Below are positions 41,653 to 49,240 of a stretch of 64,000 nt of DNA, one piece after another. Positions within the stretch are counted from its first letter, which is position 1; the number at the start of each line of letters is the position of its first letter. This DNA is from an uncultured Candidatus Peregrinibacteria bacterium (GTDB lineage: Bacteria > Patescibacteriota > Gracilibacteria > Peribacterales > Peribacteraceae), in the NCBI GenBank assembly GCA_903825315.1, contig CAIKAD010000002.1:248001-312000 (forward strand), read 5' to 3'. The notes under the pieces are model-generated. The model had not been told where the DNA came from and searched no databases. It saw nothing but the letters and a program-made list of their open reading frames with translations. The position numbers were made by a program, and so were the translations under genes.

Positions 41653-42720
41653 TCAAACTCCAGAAGCCTTCCCCATGATGCGATCGACAGCGTCAGCCGT
41701 TTCGCGCAGGAGCCGTTCGGTATCCTCCCAGCCCAAGCACGGATCGGTTATCGAAAGCCCATCCATATCCATATCCGGTCCAATATTTTGCCTTCCGTTC
41801 TTGAGGAAGCTTTCCAACATGAAGCCCTTCACTACTTCGTAGCCATCATGTCCACGTTCCATAGCGCCCAGTACCGTATGCACCACATGAGCCTGCAGAA
41901 TGGGATCTTTCCCGTTTCCGTTCTGGCAATTGTCATGACTGGCATCGATGAGAACTGCCGGATTCCGTATCTCTCTCTTGGGTGACTTCAACTGTTTTGC
42001 AGCTAACGCGAGGGAGGCAGGATCGTAATTACTGCCCCCCTTGCCCCCTCGTAAAATGAGGTGTGCATACGGGTTTCCCTGCGTTTCCACCGTGTGCCTC
42101 CGCCAGGCGAACGTGTGCGGATGCTGGGCGCATTCCACTCCATCGACACCCACTGCGATATCCCCATCAACAGGATTCTTGATGCCCACGGGACAATCGT
42201 CATCTGTCTCAAAGAGTCCCGAAGCAATGAACCGGTGCTCCTGGTCGGCGGTGCTGCGCGCGCCAATGGCGATGTAGCTCAAACCATCGACAAAGTAGCC
42301 TTCGTTGTTCGTGAAGAGCATCTCATCGGCAAGAGGATGCTGCTGTCCCACTCTCCACATCATCTCCCTGCACTGCCAAATTCCCTTTTGGATATCCGCA
42401 GGCGCCAGGGGATCGGGCTGGGTCAGCGGACCGGGCCAGCCCAATGTCGTCCGTGGCTTCTGAATGTAGAGGCGCATGACAGGTAACACGCGCGTCCGGA
42501 TCTCTTCTGCCAACCTCGCTGCACGATCCGCGTACTTGTACACGGCTTCAGACGGCCAACTGGAGCATGGGCCGACAACCGCTATGAGACGGCGGTCTTC
42601 CCCGGTGAGGATGTTGCGGATCTCTTGCCTATGCTCTTCCACACGGTGATCCGCACCGATGGGAAACCGCTCTCGCACTTCTTCGGCACTGGGCAATTCT
42701 TGGATGATTCTGTAAGCCAT
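41653..42720 (-). CDS. aroG: 3-deoxy-D-arabino-heptulosonate 7-phosphate (DAHP) synthase, type I
   Basis: The ATG at 42720 (MAYRIIQELPSAEEV) gives 355 residues, like AroF/G/H of E. coli. Conserved parts include IAVVGPCSSWP, YIQKPRTTLGWPG (phosphoenolpyruvate contacts), the catalytic ILRGGKGGSNYD, and DASHDNCQNGNGKDP with the metal-binding His. It joins PEP and erythrose 4-phosphate, the first step to aromatic amino acids. Upstream lie a strong promoter, a 25-residue leader peptide full of Phe, Tyr and Trp, and a terminator: a transcription attenuator. The aminotransferase follows in the same unit. Confidence 0.95.
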   Translation of the reverse strand: MAYRIIQELPSAEEVRERFPIGADHRVEEHRQEIRNILTGEDRRLIAVVGPCSSWPSEAVYKYADRAARLAEEIRTRVLPVMRLYIQKPRTTLGWPGPLTQPDPLAPADIQKGIWQCREMMWRVGQQHPLADEMLFTNNEGYFVDGLSYIAIGARSTADQEHRFIASGLFETDDDCPVGIKNPVDGDIAVGVDGVECAQHPHTFAWRRHTVETQGNPYAHLILRGGKGGSNYDPASLALAAKQLKSPKREIRNPAVLIDASHDNCQNGNGKDPILQAHVVHTVLGAMERGHDGYEVVKGFMLESFLKNGRQNIGPDMDMDGLSITDPCLGWEDTERLLRETADAVDRIMGKASGV

Positions 42721-42745
42721 GATGAGAAAAGGAAATGAACATAAA

Positions 42746-42778
42746 TACAAAAACACCTTCACCGCGGGGAGAAGGCTC
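42746..42778 (-). terminator. Attenuator terminator of the aro operon
   Basis: In the minus-strand RNA GCCTTC pairs with GAAGGT around TCCCCGCGGT and is followed by GTTTTTG. The 5' arm and loop (CCTTCTCCCCGCG) are also complementary to CGCGGGGAAGG inside the leader ORF (42838-42828), an 11-bp antiterminator with one bulge. Confidence 0.7.
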
Positions 42779-42807
42779 TGCTTGGGACGTCTAGGACGTT
42801 TCGATTG

Positions 42808-42885
42808 TTAGCTCAGACGCAACAGCACCTTCCCCGCGCTAAACGGATACCAATAAGCGCCGAAGAAAATACCGGAATGAGTCAT
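42808..42885 (-). CDS. Aromatic-rich leader peptide of the aro operon, 25 aa
   Basis: An ATG at 42885, 12 nt after the -10, opens 25 codons ending in TAA at 42808. Residues 6-15 read IFFGAYWYPF: two Phe, Tyr, Trp, Tyr and Phe in nine codons (7-15), all three end products of the pathway whose first enzyme follows. The codons just after them (16-20) carry the strand CGCGGGGAAGG that can pair with the terminator. A ribosome stalled at the aromatic codons would leave that strand free to form the antiterminator. No Shine-Dalgarno is seen. Confidence 0.8.
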   Translation of the reverse strand: MTHSGIFFGAYWYPFSAGKVLLRLS

Positions 42886-42897
42886 GAACGTGAGAGC

Positions 42898-42925
42898 ATT
42901 GTATTCAATGAGAAGAACCTGTCAA
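42898..42925 (-). promoter_or_regulatory. Promoter of the aro operon
   Basis: Minus-strand TTGACA (42925-42920), 16 nt, TACAAT (42903-42898); the RNA starts near 42891, a few nt before the leader peptide. Confidence 0.8.
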
Positions 42926-43058
42926 TCGAAAGGAACACTCAGCAGGAAAAGCGATGTACCGCTACCCCGTACTGAACGGGAAAAAGAAACCGAAGCGAAT
43001 AGCCTGACACAAGAAGGAACCCCTTTACCGCTTCAGAAAGCCGTGCCACTCTCTTCCC

Positions 43059-43889
43059 ATGACTCGGCAGGTTCAAGACACCCTCCGCGACGAAATCACG
43101 CGCTTCCTCAAGCACCACGGGCTGCGATTGAACACGGACCTAGGGCAGCACTTTCTGGTAGACGAGAGAGCCCTGAGCTTCATTGTGGAAGCGGCAAACA
43201 TCACGGAAGAAGACCGTATCGTGGAAATCGGACCGGGGATTGGCATCCTCACCCGGGAACTCGCGAAGCGCGCGAAGAAAGTGTCGACGGTAGAATTGGA
43301 TGATCGACTCATTCCGTTGCTCAAGGATTTTCTCTCGGGTGAAGACAAAAGTCTTCTTACTAAAGTAACTGTCACACGGGGTAATGCGCTGCACGTCCCG
43401 CTGCCCGACGAGCCCTACAAGGTCGTCGCCAACATTCCCTACCACATCACCTCTCCCCTCCTCCGACACGTGTTTTTGGAATCCAAGGTGATCCCTACGT
43501 CCATGACTCTCCTCATCCAGAAAGAAGTTGCGGAGAACATTTGCAACATCCGGAATGCCGGAATACTCACGATCCTCGTCGGCCTCTTTGGTACACCGCG
43601 TTATGTTCTCACCGTCGATAGTGACGCGTTCCTACCACCACCCAAGGTCGATTCCGCCGTCCTGCATATCGATTGTTTTGAACGGCCCCTCGCCGAGCCG
43701 AACGTGATCGAGAAGATCTTCTCCCTCACCAAAATCGGCTTCGGCCAAAAACGGAAGATGCTGAGGAATACGCTTGGGAAGCTCCCCGATGGAATGGCGT
43801 TGCTGCAAAAAGCAGATATTGATCCGGAAAGAAGGCCGCAGACACTTAGTGTTCAGGAGTGGATAACCGTTGCAAGGATCTTTCAATGA
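43059..43889 (+). CDS. rsmA: 16S rRNA (A1518/A1519) dimethyltransferase
   Basis: The 276-residue KsgA/RsmA protein carries the N-terminal LNTDLGQHFLVDERALSFI and the SAM-binding motif IVEIGPGIGILTRELA. The catalytic motif VVANIPYHITSPLL (NIPY) and the C-terminal domain LPPPKVDSAVLHI are also present. It dimethylates two adenines in the last hairpin of 16S rRNA at the end of 30S assembly. The ATG at 43059 fits the family. It is divergent from the aro operon with about 130 nt between promoters. A family A palindrome follows the stop. Confidence 0.96.
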   Translation: MTRQVQDTLRDEITRFLKHHGLRLNTDLGQHFLVDERALSFIVEAANITEEDRIVEIGPGIGILTRELAKRAKKVSTVELDDRLIPLLKDFLSGEDKSLLTKVTVTRGNALHVPLPDEPYKVVANIPYHITSPLLRHVFLESKVIPTSMTLLIQKEVAENICNIRNAGILTILVGLFGTPRYVLTVDSDAFLPPPKVDSAVLHIDCFERPLAEPNVIEKIFSLTKIGFGQKRKMLRNTLGKLPDGMALLQKADIDPERRPQTLSVQEWITVARIFQ

Positions 43890-43958
43890 CCAATTCTCCA
43901 AAATCCCAATGACCAACAGGGTCGTATTGGTCTTTGGTAATTGATCATTGGTCATTCG
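43886..43958. repeat. Family A intergenic palindrome
   Basis: AATGACCAATTCTCC and CCCAATGACCAACAGG at the left; GTCGTATTGGTCTTTGG and TGATCATTGGTCATTCG at the right. It overlaps the rsmA stop codon. Confidence 0.65.
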
Positions 43959-44084
43959 AGAGGTACGTTCTGTGACTCTTCAGAACTTCTCTCATCGCTT
44001 CAGGAACACAAAAACTACGTACCGCTCCGACAAAACAAATGAAAGTACCTTCTTGAGGAATGGATCGATTGCCATGCTTCCGAT

Positions 44085-45644
44085 ATGCGCCATTCCACGC
44101 TCTCTTTCGCCTTTCTCCTCACATTTCTCGCCACCATCTTCTTCCTGCAGTGGATGACGGATGCGACGCGGACGCCCATCTTCTGGATCGCGCTGGTAAT
44201 CGCAATCGTCTTCAATGGCATCTCACTGTACGCGCTGCCACCGCGCCCACGAAGGAGCGCCGCCTTCGTGATGGCAGGATTGCTTGGACTGACGGCCGCC
44301 TGCGCAACCGTCACGTGGTCTACATGGGAACCGCCAGCATCGCATATCTCGCATTTCCTCAACAGGATGGACGTGACGTTGATCGGAACGGTGGCATCTG
44401 AGCCGGACCGCCGCCCCAGCATGACGCAGTACACGGTGCGCCTGGAGCGGATGCAGGACACGGATGGATTCAAGCGGGACGTGACCGGAAAGATCCTTGT
44501 GCGCGACTCCAAAGGGTGGCCGCGGTACGCGTACGGGGACCGGCTGCTCCTCCACGGAAATCTTAAGGAGCCCTGGTCCATCGACGGCTTCGATTACGGC
44601 AAATATCTGGCGCTCCAGGGCATTGCCGCCATCCTCACCTCCGCGACGATCGAGAAGGCAGGAACAGGAGACGCGAACCTCTTCCCATTCGCGCTTGGGC
44701 GCTCAGGGCCTTGGATCGGCTTTGGAGCGCTCTACGCACTCAAAGAACACTTCGAAGCACAGATCGAACGTCTCCTGCCGGAACCACATGCCTCCTTCCT
44801 CGCCGGACTGCTCACGGGCGCGCGGCGCAGCATCCCCAAAGAAATCCTCAATGACTTCAACGCCACCAGCACCAGCCACATTCTCGCCATCTCCGGCTAC
44901 AACATCACCATCATCCTTACACTCATCGGAGGCATGCTGTTCTGGCTGCCGTTCCGGTGGCGGTTCATCCCTTCCGTTGCGCTCGTCGCGGCCTTTACGC
45001 TCTTCACCGGCGCCAGCGCCTCCGTGGTGCGAGCCGCCGTAATGGGAAGTCTGGGGCTCTTCGCGCTCCAGCTGGGGCGGCAGCAGAACGTTCGCCTCTC
45101 CCTTCTGTGGACAGCATTCTTCATGCTGCTCTGGAAGCCGCAATACCTCTGGAACGATGCCAGCTTCCAACTCTCATTCCTCGCCGTTGTCGGGCTCTCG
45201 GAAGCCGCGGCACTCATCAATCCCTTCACCACTTTCCTCCCCCAAACGCTCGGCATCCGCGACGCCACGCGCGCCACGCTCTCCGCTCAGCTCTTCACAT
45301 TACCGTGGATCATCCTGCTCTTCGGCCGCCTTTCGCTCATTGCGCCCGTTGCCAACCTCCTCATTGCCCCGCTCATCCCGCTCGCCATGCTCTTCGGCTT
45401 TGTGAGCGTCTGCATCAGCGTTCTCTCCTTTCCCATCGGCATACTGCTTTCCTACGCCACGTGGGGCATTCTCAGCCTCATTCTCCTCATCGCCCACTTC
45501 CTGGCACACCTGCCCTATGCCTCCGTGGAAGTGAAGATCGGAAGGAGCATGACGGCCGTGTTGTATGTATGCATTGGCCTACTGATTGTATTCGTTCAAA
45601 GGGTATCCATACCTGCGGGTCGAAGACCTGCGCTCGCGACATGA
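44085..45644 (+). CDS. comEC: ComEC/Rec2 competence-domain membrane protein
   Basis: In 519 residues there is an N-terminal region with three membrane segments and an OB-like DUF4131 domain (VTLIGTVASEPDRRPS ... YRVLLHG-type strands). The Competence domain with about eight further helices follows, marked by GLLTGARRSIPKEILNDFNATSTSHILAISG (read as LLTGARRSIP and TSHILAISGYN). ComEC forms the channel for single-stranded DNA uptake. The C-terminal metallo-beta-lactamase domain of full-length ComEC is absent, so this is the shorter form. The weak TGCCATGCT 6 nt before the ATG may be its -10. It converges on the next gene, with 7 nt between stops. Confidence 0.92.
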   Translation: MRHSTLSFAFLLTFLATIFFLQWMTDATRTPIFWIALVIAIVFNGISLYALPPRPRRSAAFVMAGLLGLTAACATVTWSTWEPPASHISHFLNRMDVTLIGTVASEPDRRPSMTQYTVRLERMQDTDGFKRDVTGKILVRDSKGWPRYAYGDRLLLHGNLKEPWSIDGFDYGKYLALQGIAAILTSATIEKAGTGDANLFPFALGRSGPWIGFGALYALKEHFEAQIERLLPEPHASFLAGLLTGARRSIPKEILNDFNATSTSHILAISGYNITIILTLIGGMLFWLPFRWRFIPSVALVAAFTLFTGASASVVRAAVMGSLGLFALQLGRQQNVRLSLLWTAFFMLLWKPQYLWNDASFQLSFLAVVGLSEAAALINPFTTFLPQTLGIRDATRATLSAQLFTLPWIILLFGRLSLIAPVANLLIAPLIPLAMLFGFVSVCISVLSFPIGILLSYATWGILSLILLIAHFLAHLPYASVEVKIGRSMTAVLYVCIGLLIVFVQRVSIPAGRRPALAT

Positions 45645-45651
45645 ATGGATG

Positions 45652-46197
45652 TTACCATCGGTACAAGTACACCTTCTTCACCTTTTTCCCCGTTGAAACT
45701 TCCTCCACCTTCACCGGCTTCCTGCCGGGAAAACGGAACGAGTGGGAAACCACGCGCGCACCTTTCTTGAGCTCCCGGTCGAATTTGGGCAGGAGGCTCC
45801 GCATCATCTCGGGACCGACGTAGAGGAATACGGCATCCGCGCGCGAAAAGTTGAACTTGCGTGCATCGCGGAGAAGAAGACGGACCTTTTGACCGGACCA
45901 CAAGATCCGCAGTTTCCCCACGAGCCACACACCCAGAGCATTCTCAAATCCCACAGCCTGTATTTTGCTGCAGGCGCGCTTTGCCGCAATGAGGAGACGG
46001 CCGTCCCCTGCACCTATATCGCACACGCGCTGACCGTCCTCGAGCCTTGCCAGATGTACCATTGCCATCCCCACGGCCTGCGGTGTGCCGCCGTACGGAG
46101 TAGCAGTGCGCAGGTGCGCCAAGATCGTAAGGAGCAGCACGACCACCATGAGGAGGACGAGTGCCAGCACGGCAATAGCCAGGAACTCCTGGAGCAT
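45652..46197 (-). CDS. Membrane-anchored SAM methyltransferase (FAM173-like)
   Basis: One N-terminal membrane helix (residues about 5-28, LAIAVLALVLLMVVVLLLTIL) precedes a class I methyltransferase domain. Motif I reads VCDIGAGDGRLLIAAKR, and ADAVFLYVGPEMM with LLPKFDRELKKGARVVSHSF fits the later strands. FAM173/ATPSC-KMT proteins have this build and methylate a lysine of ATP synthase subunit c in mitochondria; the bacterial substrate is unknown. The start at 46197 (MLQEFL) is chosen because the extended -10 TGCTACGAT ends 7 nt before it; the ATG at 46206 overlaps that -10. Confidence 0.75.
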   Translation of the reverse strand: MLQEFLAIAVLALVLLMVVVLLLTILAHLRTATPYGGTPQAVGMAMVHLARLEDGQRVCDIGAGDGRLLIAAKRACSKIQAVGFENALGVWLVGKLRILWSGQKVRLLLRDARKFNFSRADAVFLYVGPEMMRSLLPKFDRELKKGARVVSHSFRFPGRKPVKVEEVSTGKKVKKVYLYRW

Positions 46198-46535
46198 GGC
46201 ACCCATCGTAGCAGAACGATTCCAAAAATAACTTGATCTGTATTGCTTTCACTTCGGACACGCATGGAAAGAAAAAGGTTAGGTATGGTCCTGTAAGAAT
46301 GAGCACGCACCTCCGTCATCATGGCTAGCCGGGAGTATGGGCGGCCTCGCAAGGGACCGCCTGTACTGTATATGTGCAATATTCATCCGGAGGAACATGG
46401 GATTGCGGAAAAGAATCCAAGGATACCGAGAATGACAAGGCTACCCGGTTACTCAAGAATCAACGTGAAATTGTTATGCTTTGATCCATAAATGTGTACA
46501 CATTTGTGTACACTTTTTCCTACCTGCCCAACACA
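46198..46535. other. 338-bp region without a convincing gene
   Basis: It begins with the promoter of the methyltransferase gene (-10 at 46210-46205). A stable hairpin GGCGGCCT-CGCA-AGG-GA-CCGCC lies at 46340-46361, without a T run. At 46490-46513 is the GTGTACACATTTGTGTACAC palindromic word shared with 10.07 kb and with valS. No open frame stands out. Confidence 0.5.
46205..46210 (-). promoter_or_regulatory. Extended -10 (leaderless) of the methyltransferase gene
   Basis: Minus-strand TGCTACGAT ends 7 nt before the ATG at 46197. Confidence 0.5.
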
Positions 46536-46802
46536 TCAAACAACGGCAGAGTACCCGTAGATAACGAATATGGAACCCAGGAGAGCACAGGCTCCAATCG
46601 TGAAGAATATCGCCTGAAAGCCCGGAGCGCGTGTGGACAGAGGAGCGTAGTGTGCAGTGCGGCGCATGCAGAGAAAGGGAAGTGTGATTGGGTTGACGCA
46701 GGAATACGCATGCTCCTTACGGAGTACATGTTGCCCATACCACCAACGATGATGCTGCACCATTCCGTGAAGCCCGCCTGACATGTTCTGAAGAGGGATC
46801 AA
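46536..46802 (-). CDS. Possible small membrane protein, 88 aa
   Basis: Weak call. The frame starts with TTG at 46802, overlapping the stop of the preceding small gene by 4 nt, which suggests coupled translation. The product is His/Tyr/Cys-rich with a C-terminal hydrophobic segment (AIFFTIGACALLGSIFVIYG) that could be a tail anchor. No family is recognised and the overlapping plus-strand frame is about as long. Confidence 0.3.
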   Translation of the reverse strand: MIPLQNMSGGLHGMVQHHRWWYGQHVLRKEHAYSCVNPITLPFLCMRRTAHYAPLSTRAPGFQAIFFTIGACALLGSIFVIYGYSAVV

Positions 46803-47023
46803 TACTCTTCATCGTTTCGATAGGCCTTATGTTCGATGATGCACGTACCGGAAACGACCCACTCATCGTCCCGTTTCTCCCACTTCAAGGAAGGCGGCTC
46901 AAGGGATCCTCGCCCCTGACGAATAAGAAAGATTTCGAGAATATCGATCAACGAAAATCCACTCTGACCATCAGAGAGGGAATCAAACGGGTTGTCGGGA
47001 ATGCTGGAAGGAAAGCGGTCCAT
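46799..47023 (-). CDS. Possible small soluble protein, 74 aa
   Basis: Weak to moderate call. The ATG at 47023 opens MDRFPSSIPDNPFDSLSDGQ, then LIDILEIFLIRQGRG and the beta-like SLKWEKRDDEWVVSGTCIIEHK. Residue use looks like a real protein, and its stop overlaps the start of the next small frame. No family is recognised and no promoter is clear. Confidence 0.4.
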   Translation of the reverse strand: MDRFPSSIPDNPFDSLSDGQSGFSLIDILEIFLIRQGRGSLEPPSLKWEKRDDEWVVSGTCIIEHKAYRNDEEY

Positions 47024-47097
47024 CGAAGAAAGGGTAATGCGTCCGCCATGGACACTGACTATGACGGAGGAATGTGGAGGTACTTACGAAGTTTGTA

Positions 47098-47235
47098 TTT
47101 TCTGAGGATGCAGAAGAATCAGAAGATGCAGAGGATGCAGAAGATTCAGAGGAATAGCTTTCGTCTCATTCCGGAAACGGAAGAATCTGCATTCTTCTGC
47201 TTCCTTTGATACCCCTGCATCCTCTGCATCCTCCC
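47098..47235. repeat. Reiterated-word inverted repeat
   Basis: The left arm chains GAGGATGCAGAAGAATCAG-type 9-nt units; the right arm chains CTGCATTCTTCTGCTTCC and CTGCATCCTCTGCATCC. It lies 3' of htrA. Confidence 0.7.
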
Positions 47236-47237
47236 TA

Positions 47238-48470
47238 TTACTTCTTCTCCTCCACAACCACTTTCACATCCATCACTTTGCCGTCGCGCGCGATCTTGAG
47301 GAGGAGTGTATCGCCCGGTTGCTTTGTTTGGACGATGTGCGCCAGCGAAGTATCCGGCGTGAGCGTAATGCCATCCGCCTCCAGGATAATGTCGCCCTCC
47401 TTGAGACCAGCCTTCTCCGCGGGAGAGCCCGGAAGCACTGCCACATCCGATACCGCGTCGCCGTGCACCACAAGGACACCGGTACCAAAGGCAAGTTTGT
47501 TTGTAGACTGGAGAGCCGGCGTAATGGGCGCGTAGCGGACGCCGAGGTACGGCCGCACGATGTGGCCGTTCTTGGTAAAGCTCTCCAGCGCCCGGCGCAG
47601 TTCCGGCGCAGGGATGGCAAACCCGATGTTCTGAGCGTCCGACGCCACCGCCGTGTTCATCCCGATCACCTCGCCGCGGGAGTTGAGGAGCGGTCCGCCG
47701 GAATTGCCGCGGTTGATGGCTGCGTCCGTCTGGATGATTTGTTCGAGCTGTTCCACGCCACCCCCGTTGCCCGCGCCGGCCGTGATGGACCGACTGAGGC
47801 CGGAGATCACACCCACGCTCACCGTATTCCGAAACTCCCCGAGCGCGTTGCCGATGGCAATAGCCGTCTGGCCCAGTTTAAGGTTATCCGTAGACGCCAC
47901 AGTGAGAGGCGTAAAGCCGCTGCCCTCCACCTTAATGAGGGCAATGTCGCTGCTGGGATCACGCGCAACGACAGTCGCGGGCACCTTACGCCCATCATTG
48001 AGGAGGACGGTGTACTGCGCATTGGTGTCGCTCACGACGTGCTTGTTGGTGAGGAGGAGCCCATCGCTGCTCACGAAGAAAGCTGTGCCGCCTCCCACTT
48101 CCTGGAGCTGTGTCCCCTTTTGCACCATGCGCGGAACCTGGAAATTGAACTGGTCACCGAACGGCGATGGAATCGTCTGCATCTCCTGCTGGAGGACCGG
48201 TAGCTCTTCGGAAATGATCACGCTAACCACAGCGGGCTCAGCCTGCTGCACGACACGGACGGTCTGCTCTTCGGTAGAGCCGAACGAGGCGGAATCCATG
48301 CCCGTGGACGACGGAATGGATAATGATGACGATGAGGAAGAAGAACTGGATGCTTTCCCATCAAACGGCCAGAGCGTCCATTGGGCGCTCCCGATACTCA
48401 CGATGAAGAAGGATGTGATGAGGGAGACGAGACCGATGGTAAAGAGGGCATGGGATAATGTGGGCTTCAT
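47238..48470 (-). CDS. htrA: HtrA/DegP-type serine protease with one PDZ domain
   Basis: The ATG at 48470 (MKPTLSHALFTIGLV) follows a promoter and gives 410 residues; the frame upstream to 48665 is not expected to be translated. One membrane anchor (about 8-28) and a poly-Ser linker (KASSSSSSSSSLS) precede the trypsin-like domain. The catalytic triad is His in LLTNKHVV, Asp in DPSSDIALIKV and Ser in INRGNSGGPLL. A single PDZ domain follows (LPGSPAEKAGLKEGDIILEADG). It degrades or refolds damaged proteins outside the membrane. Having one PDZ and an anchor is like HtrA of Gram-positive bacteria. Confidence 0.94.
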   Translation of the reverse strand: MKPTLSHALFTIGLVSLITSFFIVSIGSAQWTLWPFDGKASSSSSSSSSLSIPSSTGMDSASFGSTEEQTVRVVQQAEPAVVSVIISEELPVLQQEMQTIPSPFGDQFNFQVPRMVQKGTQLQEVGGGTAFFVSSDGLLLTNKHVVSDTNAQYTVLLNDGRKVPATVVARDPSSDIALIKVEGSGFTPLTVASTDNLKLGQTAIAIGNALGEFRNTVSVGVISGLSRSITAGAGNGGGVEQLEQIIQTDAAINRGNSGGPLLNSRGEVIGMNTAVASDAQNIGFAIPAPELRRALESFTKNGHIVRPYLGVRYAPITPALQSTNKLAFGTGVLVVHGDAVSDVAVLPGSPAEKAGLKEGDIILEADGITLTPDTSLAHIVQTKQPGDTLLLKIARDGKVMDVKVVVEEKK

Positions 48471-48541
48471 GGCAAAGGAAGAAAAGGATGGGGAAAATGG
48501 CGGTTTTCTATGGAGCGGCACCGGAACAATCTCACTGGCAA

Positions 48542-48569
48542 ATTGTAGAAACACAGGGGAGCCGGTCAA
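48542..48569 (-). promoter_or_regulatory. htrA promoter
   Basis: Minus-strand TTGACC (48569-48564), 16 nt, TACAAT (48547-48542); the leader is about 65 nt. Confidence 0.7.
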
Positions 48570-48661
48570 CAATTCTGCCAAAAGAACAATGAGGACACGA
48601 TCGTACAATACGCAGATTAAGAGCGGATTAATGCTCCGTATGCGCAACCATTTCCCACGTC

Positions 48662-49126
48662 TCACTTGCCCATCATGGCTTGAACAAGCTTATCTCCCCA
48701 CACACGAACTTTGTCCTCTTGACCATAAGGTTCATTGACGATGACGAGAGGGGGAAGGAGCTGGGCTGCTTTGGAAGCCGCACGATACTGCTGAAGGCCC
48801 TCGAGGCACCGCGCCGTGTAGTAGTACCGCGTATCCCCAAGGCCGATGAGCGCCATCTTCTTGCCGGACAAATCGACTCCTGCAGACTTCTCCAGGAACT
48901 CGACCATGTGCAGATTCGGCTGCCCCTCCACGCCGCCGGTATTCCACGTCCCCGATGCGAGGAGAATCACGTCACCCCTCGCCAAGTCCTCCTTGGTCGC
49001 CTGCTCGGCACGCTGGATATCCACCGTTACCTGCGGTGCCTTCTCCTTGAGAAAAGCAGCAAGCGTCTGGATGACGAATTCCGTGTGACCGGAGGTGGAG
49101 GCGTAGATGATGTGTAAAGCTGGCAT
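48662..49126 (-). CDS. Flavodoxin-like protein
   Basis: The ATG at 49126 (MPALHIIYASTSGHTEFVIQTL) gives 154 residues. The FMN phosphate loop is YASTSGHTEF. LASGTWNTGGVEGQPNL carries the aromatic residue expected at the isoalloxazine, and KMALIGLGDTRYYYTARCLEGL follows as in short-chain flavodoxins. It would carry electrons, perhaps between ferredoxin-type donors and reductases. TACAAT lies 6 nt before the ATG, so the mRNA should be leaderless. It is upstream of htrA on the same strand. Confidence 0.88.
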   Translation of the reverse strand: MPALHIIYASTSGHTEFVIQTLAAFLKEKAPQVTVDIQRAEQATKEDLARGDVILLASGTWNTGGVEGQPNLHMVEFLEKSAGVDLSGKKMALIGLGDTRYYYTARCLEGLQQYRAASKAAQLLPPLVIVNEPYGQEDKVRVWGDKLVQAMMGK

Positions 49127-49132
49127 ACGATT

Positions 49133-49138
49133 ATTGTA
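49133..49138 (-). promoter_or_regulatory. -10 element (leaderless) of the flavodoxin gene
   Basis: Minus-strand TACAAT ends 6 nt before the ATG at 49126. Confidence 0.5.
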
Positions 49139-49149
49139 GGAGCACCTCA

Positions 49150-49240
49150 GCAAATGACCAATGATCAATTATCAATGACCAAAACGCCCCTGCTGAGTTC
49201 GTATTTGGTCATTGGGATGTTGGAACATTAGTTCATGTCT
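49150..49240. repeat. Family A intergenic palindrome
   Basis: AAATGACCAATGATC and AATGACCAAAACGCCCCTG at the left; AGTTCGTATTTGGTCATTGG and AACATTAGTTCATG at the right. The right end runs into the last codons of the dehydrogenase gene. Confidence 0.7.

Noticed and set aside
44085-45644. Broken comEC because the beta-lactamase-like domain is missing
   Set aside because: The frame is clean and ends with a normal stop; two-domain ComEC proteins without that domain are common.
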